Counted from the stretch's first letter, positions 19,971-27,721 are shown. The stretch: DNA of 39,008 nucleotides from Akkermansia muciniphila (GCA_945860285.1 CAMAQB010000026.1:1-39008), one strand, 5' to 3'. Translations and numbers: made by a program. The notes: generated by a model not told the origin, from the letters alone.

Positions 19971-19998
19971 ATCGTAGCCGATCAGCCGCGCAAATCAA
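19971..19998 (-). promoter_or_regulatory. Promoter of msrB
   Basis: On the minus strand TTGATT (19998-19993), a 16-base spacer and TACGAT (19976-19971). Six bases lie between the -10 and the msrB ATG. The -35 overlaps the end of the mtnP gene. Confidence 0.5.
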
Positions 19999-20867
19999 GG
20001 GAATCGCTGCAAAATTTTTCCCATCGCCTGGACCTTCGCCTCCGGCCACAGCGGGCGCGGGGTCATGATCGCGCCGTCGAGCGACCGATGCTCGGGCCAG
20101 TCCGCCACGGCGGGGATTCGCGCGACCGCGCGATGGATGATGGCTTTTGCCGCCGTGACATTGGCGTGGAGATGTCCCATCACCGCTTCGGCCGTTACCG
20201 GCGATTCCTCGATTTTCCAACAATCGTAGTCGGTAATCATCGCCAGGGTGGCGAGGGCGATTTCCGCCTCGCGGGCGAGTTTCGCTTCGGGCAGGTTGGT
20301 CATGCCGATCACGTCGAAGCCCATGCTGCGATTGGTTTCGCTCTCGGCTCTTGTGGAAAATGCGGGGCCGTCCATGTTCACGTAGGTGCCGCCCTCGTGA
20401 ACCGACAACCCTTGCGCCCTCGCCGATTCAGCAAGGATGCTTCGCAAACCGGCACTGACCGGTTCGGCAAAACTGACATGGCCGACGATGCCGCCGCCAA
20501 AAAAAGTATGATGCTCGCGACGACTGGTGCGGTCGAAAAACTGATCGGGCAAAACGACATGGCGCGGGTGGTATTCCTCCTTCAAGCTGCCCACGGCGGT
20601 TACGCAGATCAGCCAGCGCACATCAACACGGCGCAGCGCCCAAAGGTTCGCCCGATGATTGATTTCGGTCGGCAGCAATCGATGACCCCGGCCATGGCGC
20701 GGCAAAAACCAGACCTGTCTGCCGTGCATGATCCCGCCGATCAGAGCATCGCTCGGTGGGCCATAGGGTGTCTCGACAAAAAGCTCCTGGTTTTGCTCGA
20801 AGCCGTCGATTTCGTATAGCCCGCTGCCGCCGATGATTCCAATGCTTGCTGACTCGCTCACGCTCAC
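19995..20867 (-). CDS. mtnP: S-methyl-5'-thioadenosine phosphorylase
   Basis: A 290-residue phosphorylase of the purine nucleoside phosphorylase family. It splits methylthioadenosine, the by-product of polyamine and homoserine-lactone synthesis, with phosphate. Motifs: I-G-I-I-G-G-S-G-L-Y, T-P-Y-G-P-P-S-D, L-P-R-H-G-R-G-H-R-L-L-P-T-E-I-N-H-R-A-N, M-D-G-P-A-F-S-T-R-A-E-S, G-M-T-N-L-P-E-A-K-L-A-R-E-A-E and T-D-Y-D-C-W-K. T-E-I-N-H-R-A-N and T-D-Y-D favour MTA over guanosine-type substrates. GTG at 20867 and GTG at 20861 both fit; the second is better placed relative to the promoter. No other methionine-salvage gene is nearby. Confidence 0.93.
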   Translation of the reverse strand: MSVSESASIGIIGGSGLYEIDGFEQNQELFVETPYGPPSDALIGGIMHGRQVWFLPRHGRGHRLLPTEINHRANLWALRRVDVRWLICVTAVGSLKEEYHPRHVVLPDQFFDRTSRREHHTFFGGGIVGHVSFAEPVSAGLRSILAESARAQGLSVHEGGTYVNMDGPAFSTRAESETNRSMGFDVIGMTNLPEAKLAREAEIALATLAMITDYDCWKIEESPVTAEAVMGHLHANVTAAKAIIHRAVARIPAVADWPEHRSLDGAIMTPRPLWPEAKVQAMGKILQRFP

Positions 20868-20895
20868 TTATGGCAGATTTTCGCAGCGGTGACAA
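20867..20895 (-). promoter_or_regulatory. Promoter of mtnP
   Basis: On the minus strand TTGTCA (20895-20890), a 17-base spacer and CATAAG (20872-20867). The -10 overlaps the first possible GTG, and the second GTG (20861) begins after five more bases, near the expected transcription start. Confidence 0.55.
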
Positions 20896-20928
20896 TTCCT
20901 TTCCCCTCCGGTGCTGACTTCTTGAGAC

Positions 20929-20956
20929 TTGCCATCGGCGCGGTCACGGTTAGGAT
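20929..20956 (+). promoter_or_regulatory. Promoter of hisI
   Basis: TTGCCA (20929-20934), a 16-base spacer and TAGGAT (20951-20956). Six bases separate it from the GTG start at 20963, so the message should be leaderless. Confidence 0.5.
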
Positions 20957-20962
20957 CGGCGT

Positions 20963-21391
20963 GTGAACGACGACTTGGAAAACAATGGCTGTTTTGCCCT
21001 GCGTGGGGACAAAAACCAGATCGAAAACGGCAGCGAATTTTCACCGAAATTTGATGAGAATGGCTTGATTGCCGCGCTGGCGATGGATGCCCATACCCGC
21101 GAACCGCTCATGCTGGCGTGGATGAACAAGGAGTCGCTGCGCATGACTCTGGAAAAAGGCGAGGCGGTTTACTGGTCGCGCTCGCGCCGGGAAATCTGGC
21201 ACAAGGGTGCCACATCCGGGCAAATCCAGAAAGTCGTGGAAATGCGCACCGATTGCGATCAGGACGCCCTGATTCTCTACGTCGAACAAGCCGGCGGCGG
21301 TGCCTGCCACACCGGAAGGAATTCGTGCTTTTACCGCAGCGTCAGCCCCGGCAGCCCGGCCGCGTTGCATTTTTTGGAGGAGAACGGATGA
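20963..21391 (+). CDS. hisI: Phosphoribosyl-AMP cyclohydrolase
   Basis: A 142-residue stand-alone HisI catalysing the third step of histidine synthesis, hydrolytic opening of the purine ring of phosphoribosyl-AMP. The metal sites are visible: T-D97-C98-D99-Q-D101 and the cysteines in A-C115-H-T-G-R-N-S-C122-F-Y-R. W-S-R-S-R and W-H-K-G-A-T-S-G are the usual substrate motifs. No HisE domain is attached. About 30 residues precede the conserved core. It starts with GTG just past a promoter and stands outside any histidine gene cluster in this window. Confidence 0.95.
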   Translation: MNDDLENNGCFALRGDKNQIENGSEFSPKFDENGLIAALAMDAHTREPLMLAWMNKESLRMTLEKGEAVYWSRSRREIWHKGATSGQIQKVVEMRTDCDQDALILYVEQAGGGACHTGRNSCFYRSVSPGSPAALHFLEENG

Positions 21392-21427
21392 TTTTTCAAA
21401 AAAAACGCCTGCTGACGAAATTCACAG

Positions 21428-21456
21428 TTGCCATGTTGTGAAAAAAACTCTAGCTT
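21428..21456 (+). promoter_or_regulatory. Promoter of rplS
   Basis: TTGCCA (21428-21433), a 17-base spacer and TAGCTT (21451-21456). Transcription should start near 21463, giving a leader of about 65 bases that begins with a hairpin. Confidence 0.5.
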
Positions 21457-21461
21457 CCGCA

Positions 21462-21490
21462 CCCCTTTTGGCGGTTTGACCGCTTCGGGG
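21462..21490 (+). promoter_or_regulatory. Structured 5' leader of rplS
   Basis: CCCC (21462-21465) pairs with GGGG (21487-21490), and inside it GCGGT (21471-21475) pairs with ACCGC (21479-21483) around a three-base loop. This two-storey hairpin sits at the predicted start of the rplS transcript. It might be a protein-binding leader for autoregulation or simply protect the 5' end; I cannot match it to a known family. Confidence 0.4.
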
Positions 21491-21527
21491 ACACGCAAGA
21501 TTCACAATCCATCTCCTACCAACGACC

Positions 21528-21878
21528 ATGAACATCATCGCAAAAATTGAAAAAGAGCAGTTGAAACCGGACATCGCCGACTTCAACGTGGGAGACACAG
21601 TGAAAGTGCATTGCCGCGTTGTGGAAGGTGGCAAGGAGCGGGTGCAGATTTTCGCAGGCATCGTGATTGGCCGCAGAGGTCACGGCGTGAATGCGGCGTT
21701 TACCGTTCGCAAAATATCCTACGGCGAAGGGGTAGAGCGCGGATTTCCGCTGCACACACCGCGGATCGCCAAGATCGAAGTCACCCACAAGGGCAAAGTG
21801 CGCCGCGCGAAGTTGAATTACCTTCGCCAACGCGTCGGCAAACGCGCGACCCTGGTGAAGTCGCTGGAACAAAACTGA
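21528..21878 (+). CDS. rplS: 50S ribosomal protein L19
   Basis: A 116-residue L19, the normal length, at the interface of the two ribosomal subunits. The conserved core is visible: [29 protein letters not shown], then [23 protein letters not shown], and the basic [11 protein letters not shown] end. In many bacteria rplS follows rpsP-rimM-trmD; here it is alone with its own promoter and structured leader. No clear Shine-Dalgarno precedes the ATG. Confidence 0.98.
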   Translation: MNIIAKIEKEQLKPDIADFNVGDTVKVHCRVVEGGKERVQIFAGIVIGRRGHGVNAAFTVRKISYGEGVERGFPLHTPRIAKIEVTHKGKVRRAKLNYLRQRVGKRATLVKSLEQN

Positions 21879-22002
21879 GCGGGTTTTCATCCTGCCGGAC
21901 TTGGCACATGAACAAGGTTTTTTCGCTCTTCCAGTTCGGAAGGGGAAACTTGTTGCTGGTTGATTTCTTGCATCCAGCTGAAGCGTAACGATGTGTCGTC
22001 GA

Positions 22003-22221
22003 CTACTTGCTTTTTGCGACAAGGATGAAGTCAATGAGACCTTGCACGGTGCGATGGGATTCCACAGGATGGCGCAGCGGCAGCTCGCCATGGATGCGAT
22101 AGACATTGCGCCTGCCGACACGTTCGCGTTTCAAAACACCACCGGCTTCCAACTCTGCGATGATTTTCTGAACCGCACGTTCGGTTATGCAGACGGCTTC
22201 CACCACATCCCGCAGCCGCAT
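22003..22221 (-). pseudogene. Truncated winged-helix regulator
   Basis: 72 residues read as the inside and end of a winged-helix regulator: R-L-R-D-V-V-E-A-V-C-I-T-E-R-A-V-Q-K-I-I-A-E-L-E, G-V-L-K-R-E-R-V-G-R-R-N-V-Y-R-I-H and L-P-L-R-H-P-V-E-S-H-R-T-V. Relatives I recall begin about 25 residues earlier with a first helix and an R-D-P-G sequence. Here P-G-M runs into a stop codon (TGA) two codons upstream of the ATG. Immediately past that point the DNA encodes, on the other strand, an unrelated protein tail. So the 5' end was lost by a rearrangement. A shortened functional product from this ATG is possible but unlikely, as helix 1 is missing. Confidence 0.65.
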
Positions 22222-22321
22222 TCCCGGTCACTTGATCGAACGTCTCGAGCGCGAAGGCAAGCTCATCATCCTCGGCGGAGTCTATCACCTCGACACCCGC
22301 AAGGTCGAGTTTCTGAACTGA
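22215..22321 (+). pseudogene. C-terminal remnant of a probable carbonic anhydrase
   Basis: In the frame ending with the TGA at 22319-22321 the DNA reads H-L-I-E-R-L-E-R-E-G-K-L-I-I-L-G-G-V-Y-H-L and ends T-R-K-V-E-F-L-N. This is the typical end of a beta-class carbonic anhydrase (...K-L-x-I-V-G-x-x-Y-D-L-x-T-G-x-V-E-F-L). No start codon or zinc-site sequence precedes it; upstream the DNA belongs to the truncated regulator on the opposite strand. Only the tail is left. The family call rests on a short stretch. Confidence 0.5.
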
Positions 22322-22390
22322 TATCGGTCGCATTCGGAACCGCCCTCCTCGGGGAATCAGTTCGCTCCGACCCCATCTTTGCGGCAGTTC

Positions 22391-22433
22391 AAAAACATCT
22401 TCAGTCCCCTGCGTTTTCCGCACGGGACTGAAG
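22391..22433 (-). terminator. Rho-independent terminator of the GH13 gene
   Basis: CTTCAGTCCC (22399-22408) pairs with GGGACTGAAG (22424-22433); after one C-C mismatch TGCG/CGCA extends the stem, with loop TTTTC. On the minus strand the stem is followed after three bases by a T-tract (complement of 22391-22395). It lies about 65 bases past the stop of the glycosidase gene. Confidence 0.8.
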
Positions 22434-22497
22434 TCAATTCCTCAGAAGGCTTCAGTGGTTGGATCGAGCGTTCCAACCTCGTGCAATCCAGGTTGCT

Positions 22498-23982
22498 TCA
22501 TGCATGGTCGGAACCCATTTGAAAAAAATGGAATTCCCATGGTCCCAACTCGACGTAGAGCCCGGCATTCACCATTTCGTCGCCACTCCGCTGATAGGAA
22601 ATCCCTTCTAACAGGTCGAGCAGGCTCCACATTTTTCCTCTCAAATCAGCCCACGGCACCTGGACACAGGCCTGACTGGTTGTCGGGCTGAAATTGACAA
22701 TGATCAGCCTGCGCTCCTCGTGATTATCCCAGCAGCAGGCGAATAGGTTTTGACAACTTTGATTGTCCGGCCAGCCGAGCAATGAACAGAGTTGCCATGA
22801 GCCGCTGCGAAAAACATCATGATCGATTGCCCGCAACAGGCGCCTGTAAAATGCCATCAGTTCCAGATTCACGGCTTCGAAAGGCCGTCGTGCCAGAAAT
22901 ACCGGCAGCCTGACTTTCCTTCCTTCGAGTTGCCCCTCATGAATCAGCCGTGCCCCGGGCAATGTGAAGACCGCCACTGCGGACGCCTTTGCTTTGCCAT
23001 CCGGAAATGCAGCCGCCGCCCTTGGTTCATCGTGGTTCTCGATGAAACGAACCATTTTGTTTTGATAGAATGAATCCGCATGAAGATGCAGTCGCGCGCT
23101 TTCGGCGTCGCCTTGCTCCATGCGGTCGTAGAGTTTCTTGTCGTAACAAAAGTCAAAACCCTGCTGCTGCAGTTCCCACTCAAGATCCCAGTAGGCCTCG
23201 GCCAGAAACAGAAAATCGGCCTGACTGGTTTTGACGGCGGGGATGAGCATCGACCAGAAATCCTCCGTCGGGTTTATCACGGCACGATCTCCCCAGGTGC
23301 GAGCAAAAATGTTGTTCAACATGAGCATGGCCATGTCGCAGCGGATGCCGTCGCACTGTGCGGCGATCTCCCTCACGGTTTCAATCATCGCCGTTCGCAG
23401 ACCTGGATCGAATGCATTGAGCTGCATTACATCGGGCCATGCCGGAAAAAACGGATCCCGACCACAGGCGAACACCTTGTCTCCCATGGAAAGAAACGCA
23501 GAGGGATTATGCAACAGGTCGGCGGAATCGCCCTGAATCAAGTACTCGGGATGTTCACTCACCCAAGGATGATCCGGAGCGATATGGTTCGGCACAAAAT
23601 CGAGGATGAGTCGGATCCCCCGCTGTCGAAGCATGTTTCGCGCCATGGCAAGGCCCTCCGGTCCGCCCAGCCGTTCATCCACCCGATAGCGACGAACACA
23701 ATAAGGAGAGCCGACATTGTCTGCCGCGGTGAAGTCAGGCAGGGCCCGCTTGAAATCTTCGAGCAGGCCGCTGTTCTGCAACGATATCGCAATACCGGCA
23801 GGACTGCGCTCCCAGACACCCATCAGCCAGATGACATCAAAACCAAAACCGGCGAGTCGGTCCCACTCCTCCGCAGGCACAGTGGCAAGAGTCACAGGCC
23901 GCTTGTGAATGCCCTCCAGCTCGCCCAGCCACACCCAGGTGTTGATTTCATAAATCACGGGGTGTTTGGGCCACGCTTTCAT
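22498..23982 (-). CDS. GH13 alpha-amylase family glycosidase
   Basis: A 494-residue alpha-glucan-type enzyme. The four GH13 regions are present: D128-F-V-P-N-H133; G-I-R214-C-D216 (nucleophile); F-L-A-E262-A-Y (acid/base); and F-I-E-N-H317-D318-E-P-R. It begins directly with the barrel (H-P-V-I-Y-E-I-N-T-W-V-W) and has no signal peptide, so it is cytoplasmic. A C-terminal beta domain follows (about 400-494; R-R-L-I-I-V-N-F-S). The subfamily and natural substrate (maltodextrin, trehalose-like sugar or a sugar phosphate) cannot be told from sequence alone. It stands alone, with a terminator downstream and a divergent gene upstream. Confidence 0.9.
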   Translation of the reverse strand: MKAWPKHPVIYEINTWVWLGELEGIHKRPVTLATVPAEEWDRLAGFGFDVIWLMGVWERSPAGIAISLQNSGLLEDFKRALPDFTAADNVGSPYCVRRYRVDERLGGPEGLAMARNMLRQRGIRLILDFVPNHIAPDHPWVSEHPEYLIQGDSADLLHNPSAFLSMGDKVFACGRDPFFPAWPDVMQLNAFDPGLRTAMIETVREIAAQCDGIRCDMAMLMLNNIFARTWGDRAVINPTEDFWSMLIPAVKTSQADFLFLAEAYWDLEWELQQQGFDFCYDKKLYDRMEQGDAESARLHLHADSFYQNKMVRFIENHDEPRAAAAFPDGKAKASAVAVFTLPGARLIHEGQLEGRKVRLPVFLARRPFEAVNLELMAFYRRLLRAIDHDVFRSGSWQLCSLLGWPDNQSCQNLFACCWDNHEERRLIIVNFSPTTSQACVQVPWADLRGKMWSLLDLLEGISYQRSGDEMVNAGLYVELGPWEFHFFQMGSDHA

Positions 23983-24090
23983 TGCTTAACTTCCCAACCG
24001 TCGACAACAGAAGCCGACACAGCGCGCGCGGCCCCACGGATCAAACCACAGGGCAATCCCGCTGTCCACACCGGCGTATCAAGTATTTTG

Positions 24091-24119
24091 TTGTCACGGG
24101 CTCAACCCGCGCCTATAAA
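24091..24119 (+). promoter_or_regulatory. Strong sigma70-like promoter
   Basis: TTGTCA (24091-24096), a 17-base spacer and TATAAA (24114-24119), the best promoter in the window. Seven bases separate it from the GTG at 24127, so the message should start with the start codon. Confidence 0.7.
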
Positions 24120-24126
24120 TCCATTC

Positions 24127-25080
24127 GTGCGCCTTCATAAAAGCATAGCGGTTTTCCTGTGCCTTGCCATTGTCTGGATCGTCTGGTGGAACGGTGTGAA
24201 ACACAAGGATTTCGTCTCGCCACCTTCGCCTGTGCAACTGGCAAAAGTGCGGGAGGATACCCTGCGCAATCTGGGTGCGCCGGAGATCATCGACCACGAG
24301 GAACCAGCCAAAGCGATTCTGGTCAAGGCAACATCGTTGACTTTGCCGAATCCTGCCTTGGAAAAGGAGATGGCGCAGACAAAAGATGAAATCATGGAGA
24401 TGGGCGACCTCATCACAGCTCCAGGCCTGGATTGTTATGCGAACCTCTCGGAGAAAGGCGCGTCCCACCTGATCGACCTCGCCACTCTGCTTGAAACCAA
24501 GGGGGAACTGCTGCGCTCGCTGCTTGCCTGGGAACGCGTCATCGACGTGGTCAAGCCGGAAAAGGAACAATACAACATCGCGTGGAAAGCCATGCAACGA
24601 CTCAAGCCCCAATTGCCACCATGGAACATCGATCCCACAGGATGCCAGGTCGTGATCATCAACGCGGGGTGTGATCGCGAAACCGCAAAGTTGCTCGAAC
24701 CGGTTCTGGCCGAACTGGCTGATTTTCTGGCGAGCGCCTCATCGGGAATCGTGCAGGTTCAATCGAAGATTTTTTCCGGTCCGGCTCCGGCGAAAGGTGG
24801 GCCGCAATTGCCCATCGCACTTTGGTTCAGCGGTCCGGCGGATCATTCAGTGCAGTCGAAAACGATCAGCATTCCCTCGCAATACAGTGACCAAGCCGCC
24901 ATGAAACGCGTGGTAGCGGCCAGCGCCTACAAGCTCATCCGCGACGATATTGCATCAAAAACCGCTTTTCAGGCGCCGGATGACCTCAAGGAGAACGAAG
25001 ATGCCAACCCGCTGCTGGCCACAGCGCTGACCCGGCTGCTTTGGAGCGAATTCGCAACCCGGCTCAATTCGCCCCCGTGA
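24127..25080 (+). CDS. Membrane-anchored protein of unknown function
   Basis: A 317-residue protein. From the GTG at 24127 it begins M-R-L-H-K-S followed by one membrane helix (I-A-V-F-L-C-L-A-I-V-W-I-V-W-W, about 7-21), leaving the rest outside the cytoplasm. A helical pair near 120-150 (H-L-I-D-L-A-T-L-L-E-T-K-G-E-L-L-R-S-L-L-A-W-E-R-V-I) looks like a single TPR-type repeat. I recognise no family for the C-terminal half. The frame is open about 1 kb further upstream, but that part is the antisense of the glycosidase gene; the strong promoter fixes the GTG start. It is divergent from the GH13 gene. Confidence 0.72.
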   Translation: MRLHKSIAVFLCLAIVWIVWWNGVKHKDFVSPPSPVQLAKVREDTLRNLGAPEIIDHEEPAKAILVKATSLTLPNPALEKEMAQTKDEIMEMGDLITAPGLDCYANLSEKGASHLIDLATLLETKGELLRSLLAWERVIDVVKPEKEQYNIAWKAMQRLKPQLPPWNIDPTGCQVVIINAGCDRETAKLLEPVLAELADFLASASSGIVQVQSKIFSGPAPAKGGPQLPIALWFSGPADHSVQSKTISIPSQYSDQAAMKRVVAASAYKLIRDDIASKTAFQAPDDLKENEDANPLLATALTRLLWSEFATRLNSPP

Positions 25081-25135
25081 GATTTTTTTTGAACTTTTTT
25101 CATCTCCGCGACGTTAGTACCTCTGCACCGACATC

Positions 25136-25903
25136 ATGCGCATCCTTCTAACCATCTTCTGCTCTGTGGCTTTTCTCCAGGGGCAACCCGCACCCGCGCC
25201 GCAAGCGCCGCCGAACGGGGAGATTCCAAGCAAACCGACTCCGGGGCAGGCGGAAAAAGCACCAGAGCCCGCGAAAGCACCTTCGGTCACCAAGCTCGAA
25301 AACGGGATGATCAAGGTCGGCGAGGTGACATTCGATCCCAAAACCCGGCAGATTTTTGTTCCCTGCACGGTGAATATGAACGAGGGCATGCTCGAATACG
25401 CCATCGTGCACGAAGGCGGCAAAGTCCATGAATCCCTGCTGAAAACCAAAGCATCGCCTACCGACATCAACGTCGCCTTCAAACTGCTGCGCTATGTGGA
25501 ATCCCCCGAGTTGTTCCCTCTTCCCCGGGAGAACTACGAGACTCCAGTCCAATATCCCATCGTCTCCGATGAGGTGCGCAAAGGTGCCCGGGTTGACTTG
25601 AACCTGGAATGGCAGGTCGAGGGCAAAAGCAAGAAAGCGGCGCTGGCCGAGTGGATCCACCACGGCGACGAAACCAAGCTGATGGGCAAGGAGCCCTGGG
25701 TTTACGGCGGTTCGATGATGTACGGTGGAAAGTTCGTGGCGGAAAGCACGGGCGACATCGCCTCGATTTGCGTTGTCAGCGCATCGATTCTTCTCTACGC
25801 AGGACAAGATGACGACAACGACGAGATGTGGCATGCCAATCATGATGCCATGCCTGCCAAGGATAGTCCTGTGACGCTGGTCATTTCGCCCCACAAACCC
25901 TGA
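25136..25903 (+). CDS. Exported YdjY-like protein
   Basis: A 255-residue exported protein with a short signal peptide (M-R-I-L-L-T-I-F-C-S-V-A-F-L-Q-G) and a Pro/Ala-rich linker (17-50). The domain reads V-T-F-D-P-K-T-R-Q-I-F-V-P-C-T-V-N-M, then L-E-Y-A-I-V-H-E-G-G-K-V-H-E-S-L-L and T-D-I-N-V-A-F-K-L-L, which match the YdjY family (a poorly characterised periplasmic domain). Near the end S-I-L-L-Y-A-G-Q-D-D-D-N-D-E is strongly acidic and may bind a metal. It lies 26 bases before the toroid protein gene, and the two are probably co-transcribed and act together in the envelope (inference). Confidence 0.82.
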   Translation: MRILLTIFCSVAFLQGQPAPAPQAPPNGEIPSKPTPGQAEKAPEPAKAPSVTKLENGMIKVGEVTFDPKTRQIFVPCTVNMNEGMLEYAIVHEGGKVHESLLKTKASPTDINVAFKLLRYVESPELFPLPRENYETPVQYPIVSDEVRKGARVDLNLEWQVEGKSKKAALAEWIHHGDETKLMGKEPWVYGGSMMYGGKFVAESTGDIASICVVSASILLYAGQDDDNDEMWHANHDAMPAKDSPVTLVISPHKP

Positions 25904-25929
25904 ATCTCGACAATCAACGAACCACACTT

Positions 25930-27066
25930 ATGAAAACATTGTTCCTACTTCTTACGGCAGGCATCGCGTGTGCCGATGTTTCGCCCTACGCTTCGCTGCA
26001 ACAGGAAATGAAACTGGCCATCGCGCGTGGCAACGCCTGGCTGGCCACCCAGCAAAAAGCCGAGGGTCACTGGGATGACCCCGAGACTCCCGCATTCAGC
26101 GCCCTGGCCCTCACTGCGGCGGTGCGCGATCCCAACCGCAAGGCCGGTGAGGAAAAACCCGCCCACGTGAAAAAAGGCTTCACCTGGCTGCTGACCAACC
26201 AAAAAGAGGACGGCGGGATCTTCAACAAGGGACTGAGCGTTTACAATACCGCTACTTCAGTGACGGCCCTGGCGTCGGCGGGCGACGAGGCCTACGAAGC
26301 CGCGATCGTGCGCGCCCGCAAACATCTCATCAACAACCAGTGGGACAAGGGGGAAAAAGGCAAACCGGATGAAGCCAATGACGGCGGCATCGGTTATGGA
26401 TCCAAAAACGACCGCTCCGATATGTCAAACACCCATCTGGCTCTGGAAGCCATTGTGCTTTCCCAGAAAATCATCCAGGACGGCAAACACGGCGAGCAAC
26501 CCGACCTCGACTGGGGCGCCGCAGTGCAGTTCATTTCCCGCTGCCAGAACCTTGAGGAAACCAACGACCGCGACTGGGCGTCAAATGATCCAAAAAACAA
26601 AGGCGGCTTTGTTTACGGACCGAACGAAAGCAAGGTGGAATCGGAAAAACTTCCCAGCGGAAAAACGCCTCTGCGTTCGTATGGATCGATGTCCTACGTG
26701 GGACTGCTGTCGTTGATTTACGCCAAACTTTCCCCTGACGACCAACGTGTTGTTGCAGTGAAGGAGTGGTTGGGCAAGAACTACACCATGGACGAGAATC
26801 CCGGCGTCGGTGCCCAGGGGTTGTATTATTATTATTCCGCCATGGCCAAGGCGCTCTCTGCTTCGGGAATCGATAAACTCTCTCTGGAGGGCGGCAAAAC
26901 AGCCGACTGGCGCAAGGACCTTTGCGAAAAGCTGCTCAGCAAACAGCGCGAGAATGGCTCGTGGGTGAATGACAATGGTCGATGGATGGAATCGAATGCG
27001 GTGCTCAGCACTGCGTATGCCGTCATGGCTCTGGAGCAGATCTACGACTCGATCCCGCAGCGTTGA
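25930..27066 (+). CDS. Exported squalene-cyclase-like alpha/alpha toroid protein
   Basis: A 378-residue protein with a signal peptide (M-K-T-L-F-L-L-L-T-A-G-I-A-C-A). Repeated units of the prenyltransferase/squalene cyclase type follow: G-N-A-W-L-A-T-Q-Q-K-A-E-G-H-W, G-F-T-W-L-L-T-N-Q-K-E-D-G-G-I, A-V-Q-F-I-S-R-C-Q-N-L, and L-L-S-K-Q-R-E-N-G-S-W-V-N. The D-x-D-D acid motif of true squalene cyclases is not seen, so this is more likely a binding or scaffold protein than a cyclase. Such exported toroids are frequent in Planctomycetes and Verrucomicrobia. It follows the YdjY-like gene closely. Confidence 0.85.
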   Translation: MKTLFLLLTAGIACADVSPYASLQQEMKLAIARGNAWLATQQKAEGHWDDPETPAFSALALTAAVRDPNRKAGEEKPAHVKKGFTWLLTNQKEDGGIFNKGLSVYNTATSVTALASAGDEAYEAAIVRARKHLINNQWDKGEKGKPDEANDGGIGYGSKNDRSDMSNTHLALEAIVLSQKIIQDGKHGEQPDLDWGAAVQFISRCQNLEETNDRDWASNDPKNKGGFVYGPNESKVESEKLPSGKTPLRSYGSMSYVGLLSLIYAKLSPDDQRVVAVKEWLGKNYTMDENPGVGAQGLYYYYSAMAKALSASGIDKLSLEGGKTADWRKDLCEKLLSKQRENGSWVNDNGRWMESNAVLSTAYAVMALEQIYDSIPQR

Positions 27067-27091
27067 TTCGACAGAGCGGTGCGATTATATC
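27063..27091 (+). promoter_or_regulatory. Promoter of the lipoprotein gene at 27106
   Basis: TTGATT (27063-27068), a 17-base spacer and TATATC (27086-27091). The leader would be only about 7 bases long. The -35 overlaps the stop codon of the toroid gene. Confidence 0.5.
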
Positions 27092-27105
27092 CAACTTCTT
27101 CAAGC

Positions 27106-27630
27106 ATGAAACGCTGCCTGCTTTTGCTACCATTGTTGTTGCTTGCCTCCTGTGCCACTTGCTGGCGCGGTGGCGAGCCTTTGCGAACGAATGAATTGAA
27201 ATCCCTGCATGCGGTGGCGGCGGATTTGCGCACCGCGGATAACATCGTGGTCTATCACGGACTCGCCCATCCGGTGCGCGACATGGAGATTTACCAGCAG
27301 CAATTGAAAACCGTGCCGAATGTGGAGTTCGCCGGTTTCCGCTTTCACAAAAAACCCGAGCCCGTGTCGCCGCAACTGGTGCGCTCGGTGGTGAAGCTCT
27401 ACTGCGATCCCGCGTCCCACCAGGCTCTTGCTTCGCCCAAATCGACCTGCGCGGGATTTCATCCCGATTATGCTCTGGTCTGGTCTAACAAAAAAGGCCG
27501 GCGCGTCCTGCAGATCTGCTACGGCTGTCACGAATGGAAATATTTCGGCCCTGGCGGTGTTCTCCACACCGACATCAACGAGCCAGCCTATTTCGATTCG
27601 ATCACCCGCTGGCTGCCCCCGAAACTATAG
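27106..27630 (+). CDS. Lipoprotein with a C-x-x-C-H motif
   Basis: A 174-residue lipoprotein: M-K-R-C-L-L-L-L-P-L-L-L-L-A-S-C, with lipidation Cys16. The mature part contains V-V-Y-H-G-L-A-H-P near 50, D-Y-A-L-V-W and then Q-I-C-Y-G-C-H-E-W-K-Y-F. C-Y-G-C-H could hold a c-type haem, but this place in the sequence resembles the (I/V)-C-F-x-C pattern of an unnamed family of small exported proteins, so haem is not assured. An upstream in-frame ATG at 27079 would add nine polar residues and weaken the signal peptide; the one at 27106 also suits the promoter. The role is unknown. Confidence 0.75.
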   Translation: MKRCLLLLPLLLLASCATCWRGGEPLRTNELKSLHAVAADLRTADNIVVYHGLAHPVRDMEIYQQQLKTVPNVEFAGFRFHKKPEPVSPQLVRSVVKLYCDPASHQALASPKSTCAGFHPDYALVWSNKKGRRVLQICYGCHEWKYFGPGGVLHTDINEPAYFDSITRWLPPKL

Positions 27631-27698
27631 GAAAAAAGATACCCGCCGATTTTGCGAGGCACCTTTGAATAAAGTGAATGATGCTGCGTCGTAGCTTC

Positions 27699-27714
27699 TG
27701 TAACGCACGTTACA
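27699..27714. promoter_or_regulatory. Perfect 7-bp inverted repeat, candidate operator
   Basis: TGTAACG-CA-CGTTACA lies just after TAGCTT (27692-27697, the -10-like hexamer seen before rplS) and 7 bases before the ATG of the next gene. A TTGAAT lies 21 bases upstream of the hexamer, which is too far for a good promoter. The position suits a repressor site overlapping the transcription start. Confidence 0.5.
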
Positions 27715-27721
27715 CAAGTAT

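Noticed and set aside
23080-24126. Upstream extension of the membrane-anchored protein gene
   Set aside because: This part is antisense to the GH13 gene; the promoter at 24091-24119 and the membrane helix place the start at GTG 24127.
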